A DNA stretch of 32,920 nt, taken from the NCBI GenBank assembly GCA_023382435.1, contig JAHDVS010000032.1:1-32920 (forward strand). Reading direction: 5' to 3'. The notes under the pieces are model-generated. The model made no database searches, was not told the DNA's origin, and was given only the letters and a program-made list of their open reading frames with translations. This document shows, in pieces, positions 1-7,538 of the stretch (the first letter of the stretch is position 1; each line of letters begins with the position of its first letter). The translations under genes were made by a program, and so were the position numbers. This DNA is from Thermoleophilia bacterium (GTDB taxonomy: Bacteria; Actinomycetota; Thermoleophilia; Gaiellales; Gaiellaceae).

Positions 1-1773
1 GTTGACGATCGTGATCTCGCCGCCGCCGACGAGCTTCTTCGACTTGACGAGCGAGAAGTCCGGCTCGACCCCGGTTGTATCGCAATCCATCATGAATGAG
101 ATCGTGCCGGTCGGCGCAAGAACGCTTGCCTGCGCGTTGCGGAAACCGTGCGCCTCGCCGAGGTCGAGCGCGTCGTCCCACGCCTTCCGGGCGGCAGAGA
201 GCAGGTCGGCGGGGACCGCGTGCGCGTGCTCGATGTTGCCGACGGCGGCGCGGTGCTTCGCGACGACGCCGAGCATCGCGGCCGCGTTCGGCCGGTAGCC
301 GGCGAACGGGCTCATGCGGGCCGCGATCTCGGCCGACTTGCGATACGCGCGGCCGGTCATCAGCGCCGTGATCGCGGCCGCGTATGCGCGGCCCTCGTCG
401 GAGTCGTACGGGAGCCCGCGCGCCATCAGCAGCGCGCCGAGGTTCGCGTAGCCGAGGCCGAGCTGGCGGTAGGCCCTCGCGTTGCGCTCGATCTCGGGTG
501 TCGGGTAGCTCGAGTAGCCGACGATGATCTCCTGCGCGAGGAAGATCGTGTCGACGGCGTGCTGGAACGCCTCCACGTCGAACTCGCCGTCCTCGCGGCG
601 GAACTTCATCAGGTTCAGCGAGGCGAGGTTGCACGCGGAGTCGTCGAGGTGCATGTATTCGGAGCAAGGGTTCGACGCGTTGATGCGCCCCGAGTTCGGC
701 GTCGTGTGCCACGCGTTGATCGTGGTGTCGTACTGCACGCCCGGGTCGGCGCACTGCCAGGCTGCCTCGGCGATCTGATGGAGCAGGCTGCGGGCCCTCG
801 TGGTCGAGAGCACGGTTCCGTCGGTGCGCGCCGTCAGGCTCCAATCCCCGTCGTCGCGCGCGGCCTCCATGAACGCGTCCGTGACGCGAACCGAGTTGTT
901 CGCGTTCTGGTACTGGATCGACGCCCAGTGTGGCGAGTCGAGCGACATGTCGTAGCCCGCGGCCGCGAGCACCCGCGCCTTCTCCTCCTCGCGGGCCTTG
1001 CACCAGATGTACTCCTCGATGTCGGGGTGGTCGACGTCGAGGACGACCATCTTCGCCGCCCGACGCGTCTTGCCGCCCGACTTGATCGTGCCCGCCGACG
1101 CGTCGGCGCCGCGCATGAACGAGACCGGCCCGGACGCGTGGCCACCCTTCGAGAGCTGCTCTTTCGACGAGCGCAGCCGCGAGAGGTTGACGCCCGCGCC
1201 GGAGCCGCCGCGGAAGATCATCCCCTCCCGGCGGATCCAGTCGAGGATCGACTCCATCGAGTCGTTGACCGAGAGGATGAAGCACGCGGAGCACTGGGGC
1301 CTCTCCTCGAAGCCGACGTTGAACCAGACCGGGGAGTTGAACGACGCGAGCTGGTTGGCGAGGATCGCCTTCAGCTCGGCGCGGAACGCCTCCGCGTCGC
1401 CGTCGTCGGCGAAGTAGCCGCCCTCGACGCCCCAGCCGGTGATCGTGTCGACGACCCGGCCGATCATCTGCTTCACGCTCGACTCGCGCTCAGGCGAGCC
1501 GAGCCTGCCGCGGAAGTACTTCTGCGCGACGATGTTCGTGGCGGTCTGCGACCAGAACCGCGGGAACTCGACGCCGCGCTGCTCGAACGCCGGACCGTCC
1601 TTGCCAGGGATCAGCGCGTCGCGGACCTCCCACTCGACCTCGTCGAAGGGATCGCGGCCCGGGATCGTGTAGTAGCGGCTGACGCTGCACGTGCGCGCCG
1701 GATCGGCGACGCTGTTGCGCAGTTCATCGTCCGCCATTACGGGTGCATGCTGTGTCCGATCCACGGCCGACAT
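1..1773 (-). CDS. nrdJ: Adenosylcobalamin-dependent (class II) ribonucleotide reductase, 5' part (3' end outside window)
   Basis: Reduces ribonucleotides to deoxyribonucleotides for DNA synthesis, using a B12-derived radical. The 591 visible codons cover the N-terminal region and most of the catalytic barrel. The active-site triad is in NPCSE (N368, C370, E372), followed by the DDSACNLASLNL stretch typical of NrdJ. An earlier redox cysteine lies in the PQCSACF segment, and an APTGTISFMMDCDTTG stretch lies near the window edge. The ATG at 1773 has a strong GGGGAGGAG ribosome site 6-7 bases upstream. The gene is broken only by the window edge. It lies 149 bp downstream of the LytR_C gene on the same strand. 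I see no cobalamin riboswitch in that short gap. Confidence 0.97.
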   Translation of the reverse strand, partial: MSAVDRTQHAPVMADDELRNSVADPARTCSVSRYYTIPGRDPFDEVEWEVRDALIPGKDGPAFEQRGVEFPRFWSQTATNIVAQKYFRGRLGSPERESSVKQMIGRVVDTITGWGVEGGYFADDGDAEAFRAELKAILANQLASFNSPVWFNVGFEERPQCSACFILSVNDSMESILDWIRREGMIFRGGSGAGVNLSRLRSSKEQLSKGGHASGPVSFMRGADASAGTIKSGGKTRRAAKMVVLDVDHPDIEEYIWCKAREEEKARVLAAAGYDMSLDSPHWASIQYQNANNSVRVTDAFMEAARDDGDWSLTARTDGTVLSTTRARSLLHQIAEAAWQCADPGVQYDTTINAWHTTPNSGRINASNPCSEYMHLDDSACNLASLNLMKFRREDGEFDVEAFQHAVDTIFLAQEIIVGYSSYPTPEIERNARAYRQLGLGYANLGALLMARGLPYDSDEGRAYAAAITALMTGRAYRKSAEIAARMSPFAGYRPNAAAMLGVVAKHRAAVGNIEHAHAVPADLLSAARKAWDDALDLGEAHGFRNAQASVLAPTGTISFMMDCDTTGVEPDFSLVKSKKLVGGGEITIVN

Positions 1774-1922
1774 CGTGAAGCTCCTCCCCAAAGACTACGT
1801 TGTGCGTTCGAGTACCCCGGTCGCGGGGGCGAACTGCGCAAGGTAGCGCGGGGATCGGACGGACACGGTCGGGCCGCCAGATTACCGCAGCATGCAGGGA
1901 ATTTTTGCTGTCGGAGACGGAG

Positions 1923-2468
1923 CTAGGCGCCGACGACGAGCACGAGCTTCGCTCCGCGAAGCTGGGAGGCGCGCAGCCCGTCGAGCGGCACTGCCCGACC
2001 GGGCTCGAGGCCGAGGTCGCGGGCGAGGCGAAGGGCCTCGCCGCGGAGGCCCGGGCGGTACATCACGATCGTCCGGGGGAAGTCCCGCCGCGACGCGTCC
2101 GCGGCGGCGGTGACCGGGTAGCGCAGCTCCCGCACGCGCTCGGCGGCGGCGGTCGCGGCGCCCGGGACGCCGTTCCCGTTCAGGACGAGCACCGCGGTCT
2201 CGGCGCGCGTCAACTCGGCCACGCCGGGCTCAGCGGCGGGTGCGGCCGCCGGGGGCTTCGTCTCCTCCGCCTTCGCCGTCGCGGGCGCGGCGGCGGGTTT
2301 CGACGCGGCGTCGTCGGCGAACGGCTTGGCGACGAACGCGAGCGCGATCACGACGAGCGCGACGAGCTCGAGCGCGGCGATCCCGCCGCTGACGAGCGCG
2401 GCCCGGCGCCAGCGCGAGGGGGCCTCGGGGTAGGAGAAGGATGCGAGCGCCGGAGCGGGAGCGTCCAC
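1923..2468 (-). CDS. Membrane-anchored protein with LytR C-terminal (LytR_C) domain
   Basis: A 181-residue protein with a short cytoplasmic N-terminus and one hydrophobic segment at about residues 25-47. A long Ala/Pro/Lys-rich linker follows (about 50-80). The C-terminal domain at about 88-178 opens with AVLVLNGNGVPGAA, the pattern of the LytR_C family often found behind cell-wall LytR-CpsA-Psr domains. Here the catalytic LCP domain is absent, so the protein is a stand-alone anchored LytR_C, probably acting at the cell envelope. The precise role of such proteins is not known to me. The start is GTG. The gene follows the epimerase gene by 21 bp and is probably co-transcribed with it. Confidence 0.8.
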   Translation of the reverse strand: MDAPAPALASFSYPEAPSRWRRAALVSGGIAALELVALVVIALAFVAKPFADDAASKPAAAPATAKAEETKPPAAAPAAEPGVAELTRAETAVLVLNGNGVPGAATAAAERVRELRYPVTAAADASRRDFPRTIVMYRPGLRGEALRLARDLGLEPGRAVPLDGLRASQLRGAKLVLVVGA

Positions 2469-2489
2469 GGTCGCGTGAGTTCGCCGCGG

Positions 2490-3410
2490 CTAGGGCCGCT
2501 CCTTCTCGAGCACCCACCCCCACGTGGCGCGTAGCCCGTCGTCGAGGGAGACGGCGGCCCGGAACCCGAGCTCGCGCTCTGCGAGGGCGGGGTCGAGCAC
2601 GCTGCGGGCCAGCTCGCCCTCGCGCGGGGGCACGTGCGTCGCGGGGCCGTCGACGCCGGTGACGCGGCGGCACGCGTCGAGCAGCTCGAGCACCGAGGTG
2701 GCGCTGCCCGTGCCGACGTTGAACACGCCGCCCCGCCGCCCGGCGGCCGCGAGCGTCGCCCGCACGACGTCGCCGACGAACACGTAGTCGCGCTCTTGGC
2801 TCCCGTCTCCGAAGACCGTGGGCGCGCCCCCGCTCGCGAGCAGGCCGAGGAAGATCGCGACCACCCCGGCCTCCCCGTGCGGGTCCTGGCGCGGCCCGTA
2901 GACGTTGCCGAACCGCAGCGCGACGTGGCCCGCGTCGTAGAGGCGGTTGTAGGTCGCCAGGTACTCCTCGGCCGCGAGCTTCGCGGCGCCGTAGGGAGAG
3001 AGCGGCTGTCTCGGGGAGGTCTCCGGCGCCGGTCGCTCGCACTCCCCGTAGATTGCCCCGCCGGTGGACGCGAGCACGACCCGGGTGCCCGCTCGCCGGG
3101 CGGCCTCGAGCACCCGCAGCGTGCCGAGCACGTTGACCTCGCAGTCGAAGTCCGGCCGGGCGACCGACACGCGCACGTCGGCTTGGGCGGCGAGGTGGAA
3201 GCAGACGTCCGGTCGCACCCGCGCAAACAGCGCGCCGACGGCCTCCCCGTCGCGAACGTCGCCGACGACGAGCTCGGCCCGGCCGTCGACGTTCTCCCGG
3301 CGACCGCTCGCCAGGTTGTCGAGAACCGCGACCCCGTCGCCCCGCGTGAGGAGCGCGTCCACGACGTGCGAGCCGATGAAGCCCGCGCCTCCGGTCACGA
3401 TCGCCCGCAC
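2490..3410 (-). CDS. NAD-dependent sugar-nucleotide epimerase/dehydratase (UDP-glucose 4-epimerase type)
   Basis: A 306-residue extended short-chain dehydrogenase that should epimerise or dehydrate a nucleotide sugar for envelope polysaccharide. Visible motifs are the NAD-binding GGAGFIGSH at residues 7-15, HLAAQADVRVSV, the catalytic YGAAK (YxxxK), and RFGNVYGPRQ behind it. The C-terminal part carries the substrate-binding GDGSQERDYVFVGDV stretch. Length and motifs match actinobacterial GalE-like proteins, but specificity cannot be read from sequence. The start is GTG, only 8 bp from the divergent carboxypeptidase start, so promoters must lie inside coding sequence. LytR_C and nrdJ follow on the same strand. 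Confidence 0.88.
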   Translation of the reverse strand: MRAIVTGGAGFIGSHVVDALLTRGDGVAVLDNLASGRRENVDGRAELVVGDVRDGEAVGALFARVRPDVCFHLAAQADVRVSVARPDFDCEVNVLGTLRVLEAARRAGTRVVLASTGGAIYGECERPAPETSPRQPLSPYGAAKLAAEEYLATYNRLYDAGHVALRFGNVYGPRQDPHGEAGVVAIFLGLLASGGAPTVFGDGSQERDYVFVGDVVRATLAAAGRRGGVFNVGTGSATSVLELLDACRRVTGVDGPATHVPPREGELARSVLDPALAERELGFRAAVSLDDGLRATWGWVLEKERP

Positions 3411-3418
3411 GGGCGCCT

Positions 3419-4417
3419 ATGGTACTGACCGTGAGAGTCCGCCGGCCCCTGGCTCTCCTCGCGGTGCTGGTCGCCGCAGGCCTCAGCGTCGGCCTCCCGC
3501 TCGCTCTCGGAGGCGACGACGAGCCGAGGGGCCAGGGCCTGCCGGCGCCGGCCTCGTCGGCGGGCGCCGCCGAGGCCTCGACCGGGCCGGAGGCGACCGC
3601 CCCCGCGACCGAGGGGCCCGCGGCCGAGCAGGCGCAACGGCCGCTCTACTACGGCCCGGAGGCGCGGGACGCCCGTTTCGAGCCGAGGCTGAGCGCCCGC
3701 GCCTACATCGCGATCGACCCCGACACGGGGCAGATCCTCGTCGCCAGGCACGAGCGCCAGCGGCTCCCGGTCGCGTCGCTGACGAAGATCATGACCGCGC
3801 TGCTCGTGATCGAGGCGGGCGAGCTCGGCAAGAAGGCGCAGGTGCCCGCCGAGGCGGTCCGGGTCGAGCCGAACCTCGAGGGGCTCCGCGCGGGGCGCTG
3901 GTACGTGCGCAAGCAGCTTCTCTTCTCCGCGCTGCTCGAGTCGACGAACGACACGGTCGAGGCGCTCGCCCACGACGCCGGCGGCGGCTCGGTCAGCCGC
4001 TTCTACCGGCTGATGAACGAGCGGGCGCGCGCTCTCGGCATGACCGACACCGCGTATCGCAGCGCGTCGGGGCTGAACGACGACACGAACCTCTCGAGCG
4101 CGCGCGACCAGGCGCTCGTCGCGCGGGAGGCGCTCGAGAACGCGGTCTTCGCCTCGATCGTGCGCACGCGCGTCAAGCGGGTCTCCTGGCCGCCGCCGAC
4201 GTATGCCAAGGAGTGGGTGAACCACAACAAGATGCTGTGGACGTACGAGGGCACCTACGGCGTCAAGACCGGCTACACGACCCGGGCGGGCGGCTGCCTC
4301 ACGGTGGCCGTGCGCCGGGGCGGGCATTCGGTGATCGCGGTCGTCCTCGGCTCCGACGACATCTGGGCGGACATGCCACGGCTTGTCGACGAGGCGTTCG
4401 CGCGCCTCGAGAGCTGA
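3419..4417 (+). CDS. D-alanyl-D-alanine carboxypeptidase (peptidase S11, penicillin-binding protein)
   Basis: Trims the terminal D-alanine from peptidoglycan stem peptides outside the membrane. The 332 residues begin with a signal-like hydrophobic stretch (about 8-30), then an Ala/Pro-rich linker to about residue 75. The S11 domain has all three active-site motifs: S120-L-T-K123 (SxxK), S175-T-N177 (SxN) and K283-T-G285. The C-terminal beta-rich DacA extension is lacking, and the protein ends soon after the KTG motif, as in short actinobacterial members. No clear ribosome site precedes the ATG at 3419. A GTG at 3431 is an in-frame alternative. The start lies 8 bp from the divergent epimerase gene. 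Confidence 0.92.
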   Translation: MVLTVRVRRPLALLAVLVAAGLSVGLPLALGGDDEPRGQGLPAPASSAGAAEASTGPEATAPATEGPAAEQAQRPLYYGPEARDARFEPRLSARAYIAIDPDTGQILVARHERQRLPVASLTKIMTALLVIEAGELGKKAQVPAEAVRVEPNLEGLRAGRWYVRKQLLFSALLESTNDTVEALAHDAGGGSVSRFYRLMNERARALGMTDTAYRSASGLNDDTNLSSARDQALVAREALENAVFASIVRTRVKRVSWPPPTYAKEWVNHNKMLWTYEGTYGVKTGYTTRAGGCLTVAVRRGGHSVIAVVLGSDDIWADMPRLVDEAFARLES

Positions 4418-4430
4418 CGGCGAGGAGCGC

Positions 4431-5177
4431 TCAGCGAGCGGCCGGCCCGAAGAGGTCGGCACTCGTGCGCCCGATCGCAGCCGCGAACGCGTCCTCGAGC
4501 ATCGTGAAGTGCTCGTCGAGGACGCCGGCCAGCTCGGCGGCGTCGCCGCGGCGCATCGCCTCGAGTTGGCGCACGTGCACGGCGAGCGTCCGCTCGTCCT
4601 GCCCGAGCCCGCCCGAGTAGGAGTCGCGGATCGCGGCGAGGTCGCGCACGACGCCGCGCATCGCCGCCTGGAGCGTCTGGTTGTGCGAGGCCCGGACGAC
4701 CGCGCGATGGAACATCGCGTCCGCTCGCATCACCATCGCCCGGTCGCCGAGATGGGTGCGGAGCAGGCCGATCGAGCGCTCGATCTCGCCGAAGTCGTCC
4801 CGGGTCGCGACCGCGGCGGCGAATTCCGTGATCGCCGTCTCGAGCACGCGGCGGCCGCGCAGGACGTCCACGATGAACCCTTCCTCGAGCGCGACCGCGC
4901 CGAGGATCGCGTCGGACGGGATCAGGTCGGAGGCGACGAAGATCCCGCCGCCCTTCCCCTGCCGCACCGTCAGGAGGCCTGCCCGCTCGAGCACGCGCAG
5001 CGCCTGGCGCAGCGTCGGCTTCGAGATCCCGAGCTGGGTGGCCAGGTCGCTCTCGCTCGGGAGCTGGTCGCCCCGGCCGAGCCGGGCTCGTTCGATCGCC
5101 TCGACGATGTTCTCGATCGCCGCCTCGAACGTGCGCGTGGTCTGGATCGGCTGCGTGAACGTCGGGCCGGCGCGCAT
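4431..5177 (-). CDS. GntR/FadR family transcriptional regulator (FCD domain)
   Basis: A 248-residue DNA-binding regulator. The winged helix spans about residues 17-82, with QLPSESDLATQLGISKPTLRQALRVLE as the GntR signature; the longer form is described in pieces here because residues 39-65 are continuous. An alpha-helical FCD effector domain follows (about 95-235), with an FHRAVVRASHN stretch that in this family contributes metal or ligand histidines. FCD regulators usually repress catabolic genes until an organic acid or acyl-CoA binds. The gene lies 38 bp behind the DRE-TIM enzyme gene on the same strand, so it is the natural candidate regulator for the island. Inverted repeats at 6479-6496 and 10298-10311 are possible operators. 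Confidence 0.92.
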   Translation of the reverse strand: MRAGPTFTQPIQTTRTFEAAIENIVEAIERARLGRGDQLPSESDLATQLGISKPTLRQALRVLERAGLLTVRQGKGGGIFVASDLIPSDAILGAVALEEGFIVDVLRGRRVLETAITEFAAAVATRDDFGEIERSIGLLRTHLGDRAMVMRADAMFHRAVVRASHNQTLQAAMRGVVRDLAAIRDSYSGGLGQDERTLAVHVRQLEAMRRGDAAELAGVLDEHFTMLEDAFAAAIGRTSADLFGPAAR

Positions 5178-5215
5178 TGCGGCCCACTCTAGGAGACCGC
5201 TCGCGGCGAGCGCGC

Positions 5216-6466
5216 CTATGCTGCCGCGCCCCGGGCGAGGATGCCCATGATCTCGCGCTCCTCGAGCACGTGGTCGGAGGCCTTCGCCACCGCGAGGATC
5301 CGCTCCAGCGTCGGCCCGTCGTGGGGGAGCCCGCGCGCGTCGAGCCAGGCGACGACGTTCGCCTGCCCGCTCATCGGGCCGACCGTGATCGTCTGCTCGC
5401 GCCCGCAGTCGGCCGCCGGCACGCTCGAGTAGACGCGGTCGGCGAGCCAGGCGTCGCCGCGGCGGAGCGCCTTCAGGATCGCCGAGGCGTGCACCCCGGT
5501 CGAGGTCTGGAACGCGTCTTCGCCGATCACCGGGTAGTTGCAGGGGATCGGGACGCCAAGCGCGTCGGCTGCGGCCCGGCAGTAGGCGGGCAAGGTCCGC
5601 AGGTCGCGCTCGATCCAGCCGAGCAGCTTCAGGTTGACGAGCAGGACGTCGAGCGGCGTGTTGCCCGCTCGCTCGCCGATCCCGAGCGCGCAGGCATGGA
5701 TGCGATCGACGCCCTCGGCGAGCGCGACCAGCGAGTTGATCACGTCGAGGCCGCGGTCGCGGTGGCCGTGCCAGTCGATCCGCACGTCCTCGCCGGAGCC
5801 GGCGACCACCCCGTGGATGAAGCGCACGAGGTTGCGCACCCCCCACGGCGTCGCGTGCCCGACGGTGTCGGCGAGGCAGATGCGGGTCGCGCCGGATTCG
5901 ATCGCGGTCGTGTAGAGGGCGCGCAGGTCCTCGGCGCGCGCGCGGGTCGTGTCCTCGGTCACGAACATCACGTCCAGGTCGAGGCTGCGGGCGAGCCCGA
6001 CCGCCTGCTCGGTCGTCCGGAGCAGGAAGTCGAGGTCCCAGCCCTCGGCGTACTGGCGGATCGGGCTCGAGCCGAGGAAGATGTGGGCGGCGATGCGCAC
6101 GCCGGAGCGCTGCTGCGCCTCGGCGATCGGCTCGATGTCGGCGGCGGTCGTCCGTCCGGCGCAGTTCGGCCAGATCGAGAGTCCGGCCCGGCCGATCTCC
6201 CCGGCGAGCGCGACGACGTCCGCGAGCGCCTGGGGGCCGGCGCCTGCGTAGCCGATGTTGGCGGCGTCGATCCGGAGCGCCTCCATGTGGTGGAGCAGCT
6301 CGAGCTTGCGCTCGAGCGGCGGGTGACGGACAGAGGGGCTCTGCAACCCGTCCCTGAGCGTCTCGTCGTTCAGCTCCACGGGCCGGGGCGGCGCCGGCGT
6401 GCCGGCAACGGCGTTCCAGTCGTAGAGGAGCGCCTCCTCCCGGCCGTGCCCGTTCGCGTCGCTCAC
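5216..6466 (-). CDS. DRE-TIM metallolyase: 2-isopropylmalate/homocitrate synthase-like or HMG-CoA-lyase-like enzyme
   Basis: A 416-residue protein whose TIM barrel starts near residue 30 with NDETLRDGLQSP, the signature of enzymes that join an acyl-CoA to a 2-oxoacid or cleave such products. A metal-binding H233-G-H235 and the GIGERAGNTPLD motif follow. The C-terminal leucine-sensing domain of true LeuA is absent, and the family's usual HxHN/HxHD reads HGHRD here. Leucine synthesis is therefore unlikely. The genes around it suggest a catabolic 2-alkylmalate-type reaction. The GTG at 6466 was chosen because a full AAGGAGGT ribosome site (6474-6481, minus strand) sits 7 bases upstream. It is transcribed with the gntR gene and divergently from the PAS-LuxR gene. 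Confidence 0.88.
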   Translation of the reverse strand: MSDANGHGREEALLYDWNAVAGTPAPPRPVELNDETLRDGLQSPSVRHPPLERKLELLHHMEALRIDAANIGYAGAGPQALADVVALAGEIGRAGLSIWPNCAGRTTAADIEPIAEAQQRSGVRIAAHIFLGSSPIRQYAEGWDLDFLLRTTEQAVGLARSLDLDVMFVTEDTTRARAEDLRALYTTAIESGATRICLADTVGHATPWGVRNLVRFIHGVVAGSGEDVRIDWHGHRDRGLDVINSLVALAEGVDRIHACALGIGERAGNTPLDVLLVNLKLLGWIERDLRTLPAYCRAAADALGVPIPCNYPVIGEDAFQTSTGVHASAILKALRRGDAWLADRVYSSVPAADCGREQTITVGPMSGQANVVAWLDARGLPHDGPTLERILAVAKASDHVLEEREIMGILARGAAA

Positions 6467-6478
6467 CGTTCCGACCTC

Positions 6479-6496
6479 CTTGACCAGCCAGTCAAG
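6479..6496. promoter_or_regulatory. Inverted repeat, candidate operator of the DRE-TIM gene
   Basis: Perfect arms CTTGAC and GTCAAG are separated by six bases. The repeat overlaps the ribosome site of the DRE-TIM gene by three bases. It resembles the repeat at 10298-10311: read from each gene, both contain TGGTCAA preceded by a TGAC arm. Binding by the linked GntR protein is inference. A leader-RNA hairpin is the alternative. Confidence 0.4.
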
Positions 6497-6589
6497 AACC
6501 AGGATCGCGGAGGCGCCCGACGAGTTCAATCCGGCGCCCGCATCACTTCGCTGGTGTCCCTGCATCATGGGCCCGCCCGATCTGAGAGA

Positions 6590-6606
6590 AAAAGAGTTTC
6601 TCTTTT
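6590..6606. promoter_or_regulatory. A/T-rich inverted repeat in the divergent DRE-TIM / PAS-LuxR intergenic region
   Basis: AAAAGAG and CTCTTTT form perfect 7-bp arms around TTT, in one of the few A/T-rich patches of the window. It lies 46 bp before the PAS-LuxR start and about 120 bp from the DRE-TIM start. The position suits an operator or activator site, perhaps for the LuxR-type protein itself. No convincing -35/-10 pair could be assigned. Confidence 0.35.
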
Positions 6607-6652
6607 GGTACAGTGCGAGAAATCCAGCGGCGCGAGTCTCCGGAGGATCGCG

Positions 6653-7324
6653 ATGGCAGCGCTCGAAGAGCTGATACGGGAACCGGTCGACGTCCTCGAC
6701 CTGCTCGGCCGGACGGCGGACGGGATGGTGGCGGTCTCGCCAGGCGGGGCGATCCTCGCCTGGAACCCCGCCGCCGTCGATCTGCTCGAGCACGAGGAGG
6801 CCGACGTGATCGGGCGCCCTTGCCACGAGGTGCTCGCGTTCGCCGATCGCTGCGGCAATCTCGTCTGCAGCGCGTTCTGCGCCGGCTGCCGGCCGGCCGA
6901 GCAGGACGAGCTCGTCGGGAGCCGCGACGTCGTCACGCGCTCGCGGTCGGGGCGCGCCGTCTGGCTGTCGGTCTCGACGCTCGTCCCGCCCGCCGCGGTG
7001 CGCGGCTACTGCCGGGTCGTCCACTTCTTCCGCGAGGTCGCGCTGCCGCCGGAGCTCGAGCGGCTCGTCGCCGACCGGATCCGGCCCGCCGAGGCGCCGG
7101 CCGAGGCCGTTGACGCCGGGGGCGCCGCCGCCCTCGCGACCCTGACCCCGCGGGAGCGGGAGATCCTCGGGTTGCTCGCCGATGGCCTCGATACCCGCGC
7201 GATCGCCGCCGAGCTCGTCGTCTCGCAGGCGACGGTGCGAAACCACGTCCAGAACATCCTCGGGAAGCTCGGCGTGCACAGCCGCCTCGAGGCGGTCGTG
7301 CTGTTCGTCCGCCACGTCGCCTGA
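6653..7324 (+). CDS. PAS domain / LuxR-type helix-turn-helix regulator with a cysteine-rich PAS
   Basis: A 223-residue regulator with a PAS sensor at about residues 12-125 and a LuxR HTH at about 158-220 (LTPREREILGLLADG, then SQATVRNHVQNILGKLGV). The PAS carries five cysteines in a 23-residue span: C57, C67, C72, C76 and C79. Such a cluster could bind a metal, an iron-sulfur cluster or respond to redox, but that is inference. There is no receiver domain and no kinase neighbour, so it probably senses a signal directly. The ATG at 6653 has GGAGG seven bases upstream. It is transcribed away from the DRE-TIM gene and probably controls the island. Confidence 0.88.
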   Translation: MAALEELIREPVDVLDLLGRTADGMVAVSPGGAILAWNPAAVDLLEHEEADVIGRPCHEVLAFADRCGNLVCSAFCAGCRPAEQDELVGSRDVVTRSRSGRAVWLSVSTLVPPAAVRGYCRVVHFFREVALPPELERLVADRIRPAEAPAEAVDAGGAAALATLTPREREILGLLADGLDTRAIAAELVVSQATVRNHVQNILGKLGVHSRLEAVVLFVRHVA

Positions 7325-7344
7325 GCCTCGCCCCGGAGGGCCAG

Positions 7345-7365
7345 ACATGTCCCGCCCGGGCATGT
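7345..7365. terminator. Hairpin just after the PAS-LuxR gene
   Basis: ACATG and CATGT arms enclose a CCCG/CGGG inner stem with one bulged base. It begins 21 bp after the PAS-LuxR stop, in the convergent gap before the PrpF-like gene. There is no T-run, as is common in very GC-rich genomes, so termination is only a possibility. Confidence 0.35.
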
Positions 7366-7380
7366 ACCCGTTGGGGCGAC

Positions 7381-7393
7381 GGGGTCAGACCCC
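7381..7393. repeat. GGGGTC-type palindromic repeat, copy 1
   Basis: GGGGTCAGACCCC is an odd-length palindrome with six-base arms. It is the reverse complement of the two copies at 7466-7491. This short palindrome type is common between genes in many bacteria, to my recollection. Confidence 0.6.
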
Positions 7394-7461
7394 GGGGCGC
7401 GGCCCGCGCCGCAAAGCGTCGACGCAAGCGGCTTCTCGCCCGGGATCTAAGTCACCCCGTA

Positions 7462-7495
7462 TCAAGGGGTCTGACCCCGGGGTCTGACCCCTTGA
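7462..7495. repeat. Tandem GGGGTCTGACCCC pair forming a 34-bp near-perfect inverted repeat (possible bidirectional terminator)
   Basis: Two abutting copies of GGGGTCTGACCCC (7466-7478 and 7479-7491) are flanked by TCAA and TTGA, giving 17-base arms with a single mismatch pair. The hairpin lies between convergent genes and could end transcription from both sides. It also looks like a REP-type dispersed repeat. No REP-associated transposase is present in the window. Confidence 0.6.
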
Positions 7496-7538
7496 CACGG
7501 CCACCGCGGACATATGCGGACGGCCCGACGCGGTTCCC

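Noticed and set aside
1774-1922. Possible cobalamin riboswitch or NrdR boxes upstream of the B12-dependent reductase
   Set aside because: The gap is short and I find neither a B12-box-like sequence nor NrdR-type boxes. It appears to hold only the promoter and leader.
148-1926. Long Arg- and Ala-rich open frame opposite nrdJ, and similar long frames opposite nearly every gene
   Set aside because: These are antisense shadows caused by high GC3. They show no motifs, and the opposite strand encodes a clearly recognisable protein.
7381-7495. CRISPR-like repeats
   Set aside because: There are only three short palindromes, two of them abutting, with no regular spacers and no cas genes.
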